From assembly GCA_963576725.1 (NCBI GenBank), contig OY755243.1, positions 75,910,106 through 75,974,105 of the forward strand: a stretch of 64,000 bases of DNA, in the 5' to 3' direction. The notes beneath the pieces are model-generated. The model did no database searches. It saw only the letters and a list, made by a program, of their open reading frames with translations, and was not told where the DNA came from. Every line of letters starts with the position of its first letter. Position 1 is the stretch's first letter. The position numbers were made by a program, and so were the translations under genes. Shown here in pieces: positions 1 through 15,700 of this stretch. The DNA comes from Azorinus chamasolen. Lineage: Eukaryota; Mollusca; Bivalvia; Cardiida; Solecurtidae.

Positions 1-506
1 TAAAAATCAACCTGATTTACTATTAAAATAGTTACAGTTTTACATGCAACATAGAATCTTCCGAGTATGAATTCTGTCCATGTAAAAAAACGATGATCTG
101 AACAAAAAATCAAACGGACATACATACAACTCTCATCATGAAAAGATTGAATTGACAACAAGCAGCCTAAACAAAAAACAAAACTGAAGCAAACAACAAT
201 CACTGTATATTTCTTAATAAATGGTTGAAAACTAACAACAAGAGCCGTGTGCAGCCCCAACGCTAGTCTTATTTGGCGCTTGTCCACTGCATACACTTCT
301 TCTCAAAGAGATCTACCATCCTATGAAATTTCATGTTGATACCTCTTATACTTTTTGATTAATCAGCTACATTAAAGTTTTTGCATGCCGATGATAACGA
401 TGACGCCAACAACATCACCTAGAACCCAGTGATTTCTTTGAAACAGACGAACTAATAAAACAACTAAAACCCTATATAATAACCTTTACAGAAATATTAA
501 AATATG

Positions 507-660
507 GTAGGTAGCTTAATACAGACTGAAAGTAATGCAGAAAACTCCTATAGGAGCTTTGCACTGCTTTCATTCTGCATTAACCCTTTCCTTCATATTC
601 ATGCATGAGGTGAAGAAATCTTGAATAAAAGTTAAACAGGGAAAGAGTTAAAGACTGATA
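507..660. repeat. Partial MITEs: family C core beside a short TTAA-flanked remnant
   Basis: Positions 507-585 hold the family C palindrome (TAGCTTAATACAGACTGAAA, dyad CTCCTATAGGAG, then CATTCTGCATTAA). Positions 580-651 hold a piggyBac-like remnant running from TTAACCCTTTCCTTCATA to GGGAAAGAGTTAA. Positions 1-500 show no recognisable coding exon or repeat end. Confidence 0.6.
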
Positions 661-714
661 GGCTATTTAATTCTGATAATTCAGGGTCGAAAGGGGTAAA
701 ATACAATGGTTTAC

Positions 715-3700
715 CTGTAAAAGGGTCTGCATAGCCGGCATTTGTTTGTCCAAGGGTCACTCCTTTAGTGTTGTCGACAATGAAGTTAGCTACCTGGTCA
801 AGGAACAACTGGCTGAGATTGTTTTTGTGCAGGAAGTTCTGGGCAGCAAACCAGGGGTCCTCAGTGATATTGTATGGAAGCTTGAGCGGAGGCTTGCCTT
901 CCTCAATGTCTACACTGAACACATAATCATACTCCTGAAACAGATGTTACAGACATACTGCCTTAACCCTTTCCCTGTTCTAAATTTAGTCCAAATTTCA
1001 ATACCTAGTTATAAAGAAAAATATACTTGGAACATTCCAGACATTTTAGAATGCAAAGAAACAGATTTATGAAATTCAATTAGCAAACAGAGCAGACCCT
1101 GATCAGACGGCTCCTCTAGGAGCCGTCTGATCTGGGTCTACTCTGTTTGCAAATGCGTGAAAACATGTTTATATGAGGGAAAGGGTTAATAAGATATGTA
1201 TTACACTTTCCTTCATATAACTGCCTTTTCACGCATTTGCAAACAAGAGTTGACCCAGATCATACGGCTCCTATAGGAGCCATCCGATCAAGGTCGGCTC
1301 TGTCTGCTTCTGAGGTAATATAGAAATGATTCTTCAATTTCTTCCTTGGCCAAAGGAGTTCATGTGCCATTATATAAAGGGAAAGTATAAAAGGGGTTCC
1401 ACTGTACAGTAGAACCCCTCTAAACAGGATTTTTACTATTAAAAGAACAATTTAGGTGTTGTTTTTGTAACCCTTTACCTCATAAGCTATTTTTAGAAAC
1501 AACCTCTTTGAATAAATCTACCCAAAAGGAGCATTTGCTAGAGAAAAGGAAAATTTTAGAATTTGAAACCCTTGTGATAAATAGAGCATATGCTCCTATA
1601 GGAGCAAATGCTCTATAATACTATTTATCACAATGGTTTCAACAAGTGGCTTTTTATAGAGTCGTCAAAAGTCGTCAATATGAGGGAATGGTTTAAACAG
1701 GTGGCTGCTCAATGCAGGTTGAAAGTCATGCAGAAAGCTCCCAAAGGGAGCTTTTTGCATGACTTTCACCCTGCATTAAGCTACCACCTGCCTGCAAGAC
1801 AGGTTTAGATACTAATTTTAATGTCTGGTTTAGAGGGGTTTTTACAGTATACAATTTTTATCAACAGTAAGCTCTTCATTACCTTCCCTTCAAAAAGGGT
1901 TTTTCCTGATGTGGCTTGTGTACCACCTGCTGATCCTACCACGTCACCAATTTTCTTCCACTGTGACACACTACCATCCCAGCTGTATAATTGAATCTTC
2001 CCTGATGCATCACGAATCATCTTGGTTTGACCTTCTTTTGTACCTACAGCAAAGTATTACATGATTATAATATAATATTTATGCTAAATATTCACAAATT
2101 TGGAAACAGAAAATCAATTTGGCACATCTTTAAATAGACTAAAGGAGAAGCAAATAGCAGAGCTACAGATAAAGGTGCGTACCCAAATACTAAAATCATC
2201 ATTTCTCCATCAAACCCTATACTTTGTACACTCTTCAGAATCTTCTCTTCGAGACAATTCTAAAGATTGGCCACAGTACAGGGTTTGGTGGAGAAATAAA
2301 GGAGTTATTCCTGAAAATATTTTAATTTACGCATCTTATCTGGACCCCTGAAATAGTATAGTAAGATCCTTAAGAAGCAGTTGATCAGGGTCTTATTAGT
2401 AAGTCTGTCGGAATATTTATCTGTTACTCCTCATTACTATGGCAGATATATTTATTAATACATAGATCTGATTCTGAAGTGTCCTTCCTTAGTTAATGTG
2501 TAATGTGTTGGGTGCCAACTTTATCACAATGGTTTCAAGAAGTGACTATTACAGAGGCGTAGAAAGGCGTATTTATGGAGGAAAGGGTTAAGACAATTGC
2601 TCGTATTTTTGTCTTTGAAAAACAGACACGCTAAATATCAGTCCGTGAATATTCATACAGATCTATGTATTTCCACAAGCAAACAGATCAGACCCTGCTC
2701 AGAAAGCTCCTACAGAAAGCTCTCTGATCTAGGTTTTCTCTATAAATTGCAAAGACACCAAAAAGTCGTCTTTATCAGAGAAAGAGTTAAGAAGTGAAGC
2801 AGATGGCTTTGCAGACAAAAGTTAGAGATTAACCCATTCCCTCATATTGACGACTTTTGACGACTCTGTAGAAGTCACTTTGTGAAACCATTGTGATAAA
2901 TAGAGCATTTGCTCCTATAGGAGCAAATGCTTTATTTATCACAATGGTTTCAAACTACAAAATTCTAAACTTTTCCTTTTCTCTAGTTAATGATCCTTTT
3001 CGGTAGATTTATTCAAAGAGGTTGTATCTAAAAATAGCCTATGAGGTAATGGGTTAAAGAGTTACTGATATGAATTCAGGTAAAGAGATGTTGTTGTAAC
3101 ATGAATGTCCTTGACTGGTTTGGTTTGGGTTTTATCTGGTTTTATGTCGTTTTAAGAGTATTTCAGTCATATCACGATGGCCAGCTAATTATAGATGGAG
3201 GAAAATCCCATAGGTTCTTCTGTGCACAGAACAAATTGCATTGTTCATGCACAGAAGAACATCTAAGGAAAGCCACCAACCTACCGCAAGCCAGCTGGAA
3301 GGCTTCCTCATCCTTGACTGGCAGCAAGCCTGTAACTTTTATCACTGACCATGAAGTGTCACCTTGACCTACTGACCTCAAAATCAAAAGGGGTCATGTA
3401 CTCATCAAGAAGGACCTCCCTACCACATAGGCAGACTCGAAATTGCCACCGAATCACTACAGATTCAACAAAATGGAATCTGACAGTACCTGGATTTATC
3501 AGTCCCTCTTGACCTGGAAGATCCTCAGGATTGACATCTCCCAGACTGGTAGGTACCTGTGAAGCAGATACTTGCTCGTCATAAGCTTGCAGTTCATCTG
3601 TTGATGCAATACGCTTGGGGTCTGATGTGAAAACCCTGACTGTTCCATCACTATAGAAAAATCAAGATTCATATCTTACAATGCACAGACTAACACAAGA

Positions 3701-6700
3701 TAATCAGAGGTCCAGATAAGATATGTTAATTAAATCATTCTCAATGATAGCTCTTCTATTTCTCCATCAAAACTTATGCTGTGACCATTCTTCAGATTAA
3801 AAAGTCTGATATCTGCCTCGATTAAGCTGAACAATTCAATTTGGCACCACTTAGAAACTTGAAATAAGACAGAAACAGTAGCAAATAGGGTAGGCCCTGT
3901 TCAAATGGCTCCTTTGTGAGTCATTTGATCTGGATCTGTACTATCTGCTGAACCCTTTACCTCATAGCTGCCTTTTCACACCTTTGCAAACAGAATACAC
4001 CCGGATCAGATTGCTCCTATGGGAGCCAACTGATCAGGGTCTGCTCACTTTGCTTATGATATAATATACAGTGAAACCCCTCTAAACTGGACGTTAAATT
4101 TAGCATAAATATTGGCCTTGGAGACAGGTGGCAGCTTAATGCAGGGTGAAAGTCATGCAGAAAGCTCCTCTAGGACCTTTCTGTATGATTTTCACCCTGC
4201 ATTAAGCAGCCACCTGCCTGAAGGTATCCAAATTCTTCTCCACTAGAATTCTGGTTTAGAGGGGTTTTACTGTATATCTGATTCTACACTTTCTGCCAGA
4301 GCCAAAATATCCCATGTTCATATGCCATTATCAAAAACTAGAAAATTGTGTCTGTAAGACACAGTGATGCCCCCGTGTAGGTGCTTGCCTAGCTGCACGT
4401 AAAATTTCCAAGTCATTTGACCTTGACCTTGAGCTTGCGGGCAGCATGGGCTGGGTGTGCAATGAAAGTATGGATGGTGTTTAAGGTGTATATGCAATTC
4501 CATGGCAATAGCAACAGTGGTTAGGGAGATATAAGACAATGAAAAAACTGTGACAAAAAACTGCACGTAAATGTGACAACCAACTGCACCTAAAAGCGTG
4601 ACAGACGGACGGACAGACGGACAGACATGTGCAAAACATAATGCCCCCTGACTATCGTCAACGGGGGCATAATAATCTCCACAATATTCATCATGTCAAT
4701 ATTTCCTACATGAATATTCAACATCATTCCAAATACAGTAAAACTCCTCTAATGTGACCACTTAAAGTCCCTGAACGCCTTTGCATTAAAAAAATAAATA
4801 TATGCTGAATGTACCCTTCAGTATACCATTTAAACAGTCTTGCTTTTTATTTGATCGTTTTCTGTTGAGAAATATATCGCGCTGTACTTTTTGTTCCAGC
4901 GGGCAAAAAAGTATGACAGTTCTTTATAAATATTCACTATGAATATAGCAAACACTTCGCGCATGTGCCTCTCGATATCAAACAATGCATTTAGGCGTCT
5001 CTTGGAAGCCGAAGTGGGATGAGCACTGTCTCTAAAAAAATTGGAAAGAAAATGTAGAAATACATACTCACAGTCTCTATATTTAAACCTACTTTCGTTT
5101 TCTCTATATTTAAATCTACTTTCGTTTTCATCGATAAAATTTAAAAAACATGTAATTTAACACAAAACCTTACGATTGAAACTTTTTAAGACCAGTTTCT
5201 TTCAAATGGATGGGCACTCTATAAAAACACCAAATTGTCATTTTTTCGATCTCAGGACGTCCAGGGACTTTAAGAAATAAACATAGATGTTCTCAAAAAT
5301 AGGTGGTTGCTTAATGCAGGATGAAAGTAATGCAGAAAGCTCCTGCAGGAGCTTTCTGCATAACTTTTATGCTGCATTAAGCTACCACCTCTCTTTAAGA
5401 CCCAGAATCAGAACTCTCATGTAGGGCTGTCACAGTTAGAACCGAACCGTAACCGGTTAACTGCCATGTTTATCATCCGTGTCAGACTGTATATAGGATA
5501 AACCATGGTGCGCTATATATTCGGAAATTAAATCCTATTTGGGCCTATATAAGACTTGAAAACCCTGTTGACATCCTGCTTGACTCATTTGTTGACCGAA
5601 CTCATATAACCATTCATTTCAATCTGATAGATTTATGATGAAAGTGAAAGTAAGAATCGTGTTTACCTTTCGAGTCTCAACTTCCGCTAGACTGGTCTAC
5701 TGTAAAATTATCAACTTCCGTTATGAATGTGTACTGACTAAAAGTGCAGGTTCGAATGCCCTTCCACTTTACCGTAATGCTTGTAAAAGTAATAGTATAC
5801 ACTACACAGAGATGAGGAAAACTGGATAAAATTGAGAACGAACAAACATTGGTTTATATGGTTTGAGAATTAGAGAGAGTTTTTTTTTAAAATTACAATT
5901 AGCATGTAAAAGTGATACATAGCTCGACGTGAATTAAATGAAATAAGAAATGTTTACAGAAGATGATATGTATATGGTTTACAGCCCCGAATAGTCAGAT
6001 ACCTGCGCTTTTCTCCGTCATAGCATGTCGAAGGGAAACAAAATGACTTAAATGAGATATGACAGTATAAAGTAATATTTTTAGCATAATTTACTTTCCC
6101 AAATTATCACAGGCGGTTCACGGTTAGTGAAATTTTGAACCCGTTAGAACAACGAACCGAAACCGTCAACGATTAACTGAGTAACCGTGACAGCCCTACT
6201 CTCATGGTGGTCGCATTAGAGGAGGGTTACGGATGTGTGATTTGGTATGTCATTTTTATTTTTTCATCACATACCTTGCACCTGACACTATATCGCCATT
6301 TGCTAGGGTACACACAGTCCATATGGACAGCGTTGGGTGAGTAATGGTCTGTTTACATTCCCCTTTCTTCCACACCCTAACAGTGCGGTCCTCCCCACTG
6401 CTCACAAAGTCCTCTCCATTGGGTAGCACTGCTATACTGTATACAAAGTTATCATGCCCATAGTACACAGTTAGGCAGTCTCCAGAAATAAGCCATCTTC
6501 GAATGGTGGCATCATTAGAACAAGATAGGAATTCATTACCCTGCGTCACAGCTATACCTCTGACACAGTCTGTATGACCTGAAAGCCAAAATTAAAAAGA
6601 TGAATCCTTTACTGGACAGGGACACATTTATGCCTCTGTAAACAGAGCACACCCAGAACAGACAAATCCAGTAGGAGCTGCTGTCTGATCAAATTCTGTT

Positions 6701-9700
6701 CTGTTTGCATATGGAATAAAAAAATTATAATACAGATCTGATTCTATAGATTCTGTCATGACCAAATAGTTTGTTTATAAATTCATCCAAGTAATATTCA
6801 CGATGTCATACATTCTTATATGAATATTCATTAGATAAAGCACAAATAAATTCATACACTGATGTTAAAGTATCAAAGTTTACTGAAAGCCTATATGAAT
6901 GCATGAACACTTAACTCTTTGCATGCTGGTGGTAATTCAGTGTTCCCGTTTACGTCGTAATCATATCTAAATACGCACCGAAAATCGTTGGAACGCAAAA
7001 TAGTCAAGTACGCTGCGTCCATGGGACGCAAGATCAATGATCGAAATTTTAATGAATCCAGGTAAATTTAAATGAATCCAGGTAAATTAACATCTGATAC
7101 TCGAGTCGGTCTTACATCAATCCGGATCAATAAACAAAGTGAATCTCACTCCGTTTTCTTGACATTTTTCCGAAATTGCAACGCATCTATTAATAACGAG
7201 TCCTGGGTTATTCCAGGTACGTAGGAGGGCACCTGCATTGACTGGTTACGATTTCCACCCTAATGTCAGCATCTAAAATTATGTAATTCTATGAGAACCG
7301 TTCTGTCGCGTAGTAATGACATTTGGGTGCTGAAAAAAGATGGCGTCTGCTAGTAAAAAGTTGAACACGCCAGGAACTTTAAAGCGTTATGGGTGCAAGA
7401 TCGTGAGTTTAAAGACTTGTAAGTAAATGATGTTAGCCCTGAAACCAATAGAATTACCATGTGATGCTTTGTATGCACTGAAAATGAAGTGAAACCCGCT
7501 TTTACGTACCAGCGGATACAGTGATGCTCAGCTCAGCTCACTCAAACGATGCTCATCGTCGTGCACTTCAAATCAAAGCATCAAGAAATACCTTATTATA
7601 CAGTGCATATAATACTTATCTTTTTGATGTTAAATGAAACACCTTTACATTTAATGGTGCAAAAAAGCTACATTACAAAAGCAGAAGTGAAATTATCTGG
7701 GACTCAGTTGTATTTCCTTGGGACGCAACTTTTGTTGATGCCCTGGGTCCCAGGGACTCGGTAAAATTCAATCCTAATGAGAACACTGTAATTTTGTGAT
7801 AATCTGTGCACAGCTGCCTTCCTAATTTGCTTCATGTGATATTTGCACAATTTTTGTGGAAAAATCATCAATGGTTAAACAAGAGGACCATGATGGCCCT
7901 GATATCGCTAACCAGACAATCAGAGGAGGAGATTTTCAAAGTGTACACTATAATTTAATGTTTCTATAGAAAACTGGCCACCCCTAGGGTGGGACCAATT
8001 TTGACCCCAGGGACATAATTTATGTAACTTTTGTAGAGGACCTGAACATGATGCTATGTGCCAAATATGAAAGCTGAGAACCTTCCAGTTTCAGGAGAAG
8101 ATTTTCAAAGTTTTCACTATATGTTTCTATAGAAAACTGACCACCCCTGGGGCGGGGCCAATTTTGACCCAAGGGACATAATTTATATAACTTTTGTAGA
8201 GGACCTACAGATGATGCTATATGCCAAAGATGAAAGCTGAAAACCCTTTAGATTCAGAAGATTTTTAAAGGTTCAATTGTTGATGACTGACGACGGACGC
8301 CGACGGACATCAGGCGATCACAAAAGCTCACCCTGAGCACTTTGTGCTCTGGTGAGCTAAAAAGCATGTCAAACATCGGAGTCATATTTCAAAATCAGTA
8401 AATAGTTTATACTCATGAAATGCCTAAGCATCCTAAAACATTACTATCATCACTTTAAATTTGATTTGACGTTATAATTATCGACATATCAATATTTGAC
8501 TCTTTAAATATTGTTTTGTCTCGACTAAAAATTCAAATACCGGTATGCGAACATTTTGCATGAAACTAGCTCATTTCTATATATTTAATATAGTCAGTTG
8601 AGAGATTTCGACCAGATTTGCTCAGAATTGATATGATATTTATATTTGAATATCTATAAACCTTAATATTTTATAATAAATTTTGGTAATAGCTAAGTTT
8701 CAGCATGCTTAGGCATTTTCTAAACATAATTCATAAAGTAATTTGGCAAAATCAAAGTTCAAAAGATGTGTCTAGTACATCATGGAGAGTTATTTCTCTT
8801 ACCTCTTATAGTGTTCTGACACTTCCCAGCTTTCCAGACTTTAATAGTCTGATCTGCTGACCCTGTCAACATTACTCCCTGCTCTGGCATAATGGCCACA
8901 GCCCAAACAGCAGCCTCATGACCTAAAATGCAATGATAGTGATATTTCTCTATTTCTCTAAAGGGACTACATCGAAGTGGTTTTTTTTTTCAATTTTAAG
9001 GACAGATGGTAACTTGACCCTTTCCTTCATAACACATTTTCACACATTTGCAAACAGAGTAGACCCAGATCAGACAGCTCATATAGGAGCTGTCTGATCA
9101 GGGTCTGCTCTGTTTGCTAATGGAATAGGATAGATCTGTTTCTTTAGTTTCTAAATTGGTTACAGTGTTCCATCTTCCATATTTTATCAATATAACTATT
9201 TTGTCTTATGAATATTCTGCAGATATTGAAATTTGGACAAAACACAGAACAGGGAAAGGATTAACAAATGAACTATGAACAGTAGTATGATGGCTTCTGC
9301 ATTCACAAACAAATATTCTGTCTTACCCATTTCCTCATAATGATGACTTTTGACGACTCTGTAAAAATCACTTTGTGAAACCATTGTGATAAATAGAGCA
9401 TTTGCTCCTATAGGAGCAAATGCTCTATTTATCACAATGGTTTCAAACTACAAAAATTAAAAAATTTCTTTTTCTCTAGTTAATGCTTCTTTTCGGTAGG
9501 TTTATTCAAAGTGGTTGTATCTAAAAATAGCCTATGAGGTAATGGGTTAACCAGCATGTGAATGAATCTATTTTCTCTTGTGATTTTTTTACTCAAATGT
9601 TAAGCGCAAAACTGTTTGTTAAAGTAGAACTGTAAGCCAAAGGATAATGAATATCCCCACTTACTCTTTATTCATAGTGGGAGCAGGGGGTTAATAATAA

Positions 9701-12700
9701 TGGAACCATATAGATCTCAATCTACAGTTTCTGAAATGGCCAAAAGGCCTTTAGTTCTTTGGTCATTATAAAACTTATTTTAACCCTTTCCTTCATATAA
9801 ACGTGTTTTCACGCATTTGCAAACAGAGTCTGATCAGGGTCTGCTCCGTTTGCTAAAAGAATTTGATAGATCTGGTTTTTTGCTTTCTAAAATGTCTACA
9901 ATGTTCCATATTCCATTATAGCTATTTTTTCCATGAATATTCAGAAGGTATTGAAACTGGTAATAAATATAGAACAGGGAAAGTGTTAAACATGAAAGGG
10001 TTAAGATGCTGATAGAGACCGTGAGTTACTCAGCATCTCATCTTGAACAAAATGTTACCAAAGTCATCATGACTATAGTTATACAGTTTTGCACTAAAGC
10101 ATTAAAGTTTCCACCACAAAAGCCTTTACTGCATCATTACCTTCTAAAGTCATAACACATTTCGATTGGAGCCACACTTTTGCTGTTTTATCCCAGGATC
10201 CACTTAGAAGGGTGCCAAACTTTCCCGTTGCTAACGTGCATACTGAAGAAATACAAACAATTTATAAAAACACTGGGAGGTTTGGAGTCTTATTTCTTTT
10301 TTAAGATTTGTGTATTCTCAAATCAAATGATGGCAGAGCCTCTAGAGTCATCTGCCAAAATTCCTTGTACAGTAGAACCTGTCTTTAACGACCATTCATT
10401 TACTGAACAGAAGAATCTTAAAAAGCAGGTGGTTGCTTAATGCAAGGCAAAATTAATGCAAAAACCTCCAGTAGGAGCTTTCTGCATTGCTATTGACTTG
10501 CATTAAGCTACCATCTGTCTTTAAGACCCAGATTTAGACCACTTTTTAATAGTCACTTAAGACAGGTTCCACTGTACATATATCACATATACATTTTGAA
10601 CAAGAAAACAGTTATTATTATTATTATTATTATACCATATTTATATAGCACTCTTTTCATATCTAAATACGTTCAAAAGTGCTTTACAATTAAAACATTT
10701 ATACATACTAAAGCAGAAATTAAAGAAAATATAAGATATGCAATATCTTATATTAATAAGATCTTAAACGTTCATATTTTGTCAAAATTCTTGTTTAAAA
10801 ATTGATAGATGAACTTTCTGGATGAACATCAACATTACCAAATACTGGCATGAGAAACTTGATACGGCCTAGGAATATTTACATAGAATTACAGCCTTAC
10901 TTGTTTGAAATGCCACCAAGTAGTACAGAGCTACATATAAGGATGCATACCCAAATACTAAAATCGTCAATTCTCCACCAAACCCTATATTGTGACCACT
11001 CTTTAGAATCGTCTCAAAGGAGACGAATGTGTCGATTCTAAAGAGTGGTCACAACATAGGGTTTGGTGGACTAATAAAGGAGTTATTCTTGAAAATGTTT
11101 TAACTTTAGCATCTTATCTGGAGCTCTGCCAAGTAAATTGTCCACTTGACATGTATGCAGCCAGGTATTGTCATGCTACAAGGAAAGTGACTGATAATTA
11201 TGTACTGCATATCAGCCTGTATTTTTTGAAAAATTAGTCTATCTACAGTAGGACCTGTCTATAATGACCATATAATATGCACGGATGTCCATTAAAAGCA
11301 AGTGGTTGCATAATGAATGTAGGACAAAAGTCTCTTACCTGTAGATGTGTGACCTTCTAGCTTAAATACTGGCTTGGGGGATTCCAATGTATATGCCAGG
11401 ATTGTTGAATCATTGCTCCCAGTGAATATCAGGCCAAGGGGATACTTGTCATCAGGAGGCATACAACAGACAGCAGAGATGTAGTTACTATGTCCACTCA
11501 TACAATGCCCTTCATGGTACCCATTGTTCTCACTGAAATATTTTATGCGACAGTTTGTTAACCCACTCCCTCATATTGACGACTTTTAACACCTCTGTAA
11601 ATGTCACTTTCTGAAATCATTGTGATAAATAGAGCATTTGCTCCATAGGAGCAAATGCTCTATTTATCACAATGGTTTCAAAACTACACAATTTTAAAAT
11701 TTTCCCTTTCTTTGGGAGATGCTCCTTTTCGGTAGAATTATTCAAAGTAATTGGATCTAAAATTAGCCTATGAGGGAATGGGTTAGCCCTTCACATGTTA
11801 ACCGTTCACTTGCTATTCAAGCGTCAATGTACCTACCTGTAAATAGTGAAGACCCAGATGAGACAGCTCCTGCAGGAGCTGTCTCATCAGGGTCTGCACT
11901 ATTTACAAGTTGATTGTGCAACCAGTGCACTCCACAGCAGTGATTGCACAGCGAAATACTTGTACACAGTGAAGATATATGTAATTATACAACAGGGCAT
12001 GGGTAAAGAAGGAGAAATGTATTTTAAAATTCAGCAAGCGAAGGGTTAATGGTAGAGTGACAATCCAGGGTAAAAAAAAGTGAGGTGAGACCCGTCTGTT
12101 AACAAGACATGTCATATACCAAAGTGTTTGTTAATGTCTGTAGTATCCGACTCTGCCGGCATAAATTTGGAAAAGTGGTGGCGTTCCGAGAAATCCAAGA
12201 TGGCGTCCAAGATGGCCGCCGTTTTTGGTAGCATCAGCTTAAGTTAAATATATCAAAATGGCAGAAACATCTTCAAAGTTTCTGAAAATGTTTTGCATAA
12301 ATATTGTAAAAGACACATTGGCCTTTTTAGAAATACCCCATTTGATATTATCATAGTTCATCGTCAAGGTCAGTTTAAGGTCAATCGGGTAAAAATACAA
12401 GTTTGCGCAACATTTAACCTTGAAATTAAATTGTTAACATAAAACTAATAGACAATAACTATTCCAAATATACATTTAACTGAAGTGTTATGATTGGCTT
12501 ACATGATAAAAAAGAAATAAAACACATTCATGTTACAACCTTGGAGATATTTGGCAATAAGCACCCACCAGCTTTATAATGGGAATTTTTGAATTAGATT
12601 TGGAGGAAGTTCAAAGTCTAATAACGTCACATGGCCTATTTATTTATTGCAAGAACGTAGATTTAATCAGATATAATTGGAATAATTGTATTCTGAGTCT

Positions 12701-15700
12701 ATATTTTAATAGTAAGGTCCGTAACTCTGCTTGAAAATAGGTTACTGCAACGATAAGACAAATAATTTCTCACATTGTGCGGCTTGTATCAAACTATTTC
12801 TATTCGAATAAACATTATATATAAATCTACATGTACACTCCTGGTAAAATATCAACATTGATATAAACCCTTCACAAATAGAGTTGAAACCACACAGCCT
12901 TGCCAGCAAAAATTCTGAAAAGTGGTGGTGTTCCGAGAAATCTAAGATGTCGGCCAAGATGGCCACCGTTTTTTAGCATCTATGTAAGTTAAATATATCA
13001 AAATTGCAGAAACAGTTTCATAGATATTGAAAATATTTTGCATAATTATTATAGAACAGACAATGGTCTTTTAAAAGAATAACTTATTTGGTATTACCAT
13101 AGGTCATCGTCAATGTAATTTCAAGGTCAAATGCAAGTTGAAACAGCATTTCACCTTAAATTATTATAATTTATAATATGCATATCCACTGTAACTATTC
13201 AAAATACACATTTATGCACATGGTTATGGCTGCCATACATATTGAAAATGAAATAAGTATAATCGGGTGTTCTTATAAAGAAACATACCCGTTCAGACCC
13301 TGGATCGAACCCGGGTCAACAGGTTGGCAGTCATACACTCTACCATGTCGCCATAAAAGCCCGCAAGGCCGTACAAGTGATGATAAACCTACACACTTTG
13401 ACATACTCCCCAGCAAGTTGAAATTCGTCCCGAATTTCTATGGGTATGAGAACGACTGGGAATCGAAGTCGGAGCTCATACAGTCACAGTCCCCCGTTAG
13501 GCGCCAAAGGTAACCGGGTGTTCTTATAAAGAAACATACCCGCTCAGACCCGGGATCGAACCCGGGTCGCCAGGTTCATACACTCTACCGCGTCACCATA
13601 AAAGCGCGCTTGTACACCAAGGCCGTACAAGTGATGATAAACCTACACACTGTGACATAAGCATAACAGTTTGTTTTGATTTTGTAAAATCGGCAATAGG
13701 TATTTTTCTTGCGCCACCAATGAATTAAAAGAAAACGCATCGCATATATACTTAATGCATATTAACTGTATGTATAAATACTTTGCGTCTGTTTATATTA
13801 TTTAGTTTTAGAGAAAAGGGTTTGAAATACCATTAAAATCATACATTTTGTGACAATATATTACCATATTACAATTTTAGTAATGGTCAAAAGTAGGTTC
13901 GGCAATTTTTTGCTGTGAATAGATTTGACTTTTATAATTACTTTTTTTTGCAAGTAAATGTTGCTTAGATAATTCTTTATCATACTAAATAAATCAAGAA
14001 TATGAGATAAAATGAATATTGGTAACATTTTATACCCAACGTTAAAATATATGTCCTTATTGATTGAGTAAAACTATTGATATCTGAAATGAAGAAAATT
14101 TTGTTTACAATAAAACTGTTCGACCTTTGACTGACTATTGCTGTCAGTGTCAATACTTTCCTATTCCAACATGCATGTCCAGAAATTTTGTAAAATGAAT
14201 TATCATTACCGTATAATATGTTACAGATGAGAATTTTTACAACATAAAAACTGATATGAAGAGTTTATATTGAAAGTGTTGCCATTACCGATGAGTTAGT
14301 AAAATATTCCCTGTGTAATATATCCCATACCTTTCGTTAAGACGTCAGCATCTGCAAGAAAACCACCGAAGCCGAGGCAGTTAGATTTTAATGCAGATAC
14401 ATGTTGTTTTTGTTCTCAAACTTTTGAAGACATTAAAACAGATTGAAATTGATCCAAACAAATTAATCCATTATAAGATACTTGCAAATCTAGGCAAGAC
14501 AAAACAGCTGAAAACATTAGTGCAAACGAAACTGCTATGTGCTCCGTTAATTGAAGACTGGTTATCATAAAATTCGTCTAAACCCCTTAAACAGACTATT
14601 TCTCCATTTAAAGGCTTTTAGCCTGACCTCAGTTGATCACCTTGATGATCATTCAATTGAAATTACAGGGCTGAAATCCAGTATACAGCCTTTGGTTGAA
14701 ATGTTTAAAGCTGAGGGTAGAGAGATTTCTCTGTTGTACATATTCTGGTATTACTACTTAAATGAAGTGTCATTACCATTAAATATGTATACTTTGTATC
14801 TTTGTATATATTGGATCTCAGTCTGTACACAAAGACCAGACTCCTCCCATTCCTGTTTTCCTCCAATCGCACTGTGTATTCCCAGTTCATGCCTTACCAG
14901 GTGCTTGAAACGTTTTCTATCAACAATCCTCATTCAAAACCTGTAACCTTTGCTACTGGGGTTGCGGCTTCTGCTGACATAAAGCTCAGTCTGTTGAGGT
15001 GCCATCAGAAGGGAAATCAGATGTTCTATGACTTTGATCCATTGCCATGGCCAAAGGTCAAAACCATGAGTTCTTCCCAATCCAAGGTCAAGGCCAAATC
15101 CAAGGTGTTTCAGATAAACGGAATGGAAACAATTGTTGGCAATTAATTCACTCAAGAAGATCCCCATTAAGCGAGTACTATCTTTTAAGAACTCACAAAT
15201 TACATTAAGCTTGTTCACAGATGATTGTGTTATGATGTCGACCAAGAAATCTGATTTCCTTGAAACATTTGAAAACATCAATGGGTCCCTATGTAGAGTT
15301 CAGAGTGTTCAGCATCCAGACTATTTTGCTTTTTATGGTATAGCGATAATTCATTTGCTGCAGCCTGCTCCTTAGGCAAAGATGTCACACTATGACATGG
15401 CTTCAAGATTTTGGAACTGTATTCTCTTCCAAAGTAGTGGTGTGTCATGGCTGCATGTAGTTCACATTTGTGTACTCTAAATGGTGATATCGAGCTACTT
15501 TCAGTTTTAACTATATCCCGACATCCATAAGATAAGACGGCAACCATCACAAAAATAGCATGCTGTCTTACAGCTCATTGATGAGACTAGGCTGCATATT
15601 ATGTTTGACAGAAATGTTTCAAACAGTTTAAAGTCCGCCGCTGAGCAAAACCGTGGAGAGAACGTTCTGTCAGTACACCTGTTGTAATGCAATACAACAT

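Larger units (their letters stand above)
4736..6231 (+). repeat. MITE family C broken by two later insertions
   Basis: The left end CAGTAAAACTCCTCTAA is at 4736, the core palindrome (GGTGGTTGCTTAATGCAGG, GCTCCTGCAGGAGC) is at 5303-5395, and the right end TTAGAGGAGGGTTAC is near 6231. A TTAA element (4766-5269) and a hAT-like element (5422-6198) sit inside it. Confidence 0.75.

Noticed and set aside
632..714. Continuation of PLAA exon 8 past the donor at 714
   Set aside because: A good GT donor follows DPFTG as expected from the family, and the read-through sequence soon enters repeat sequence.
13264..13660. Functional tRNA genes
   Set aside because: B boxes are perfect but acceptor and T stems do not pair and the units are tandemly repeated, so SINE-like sequence is more likely.
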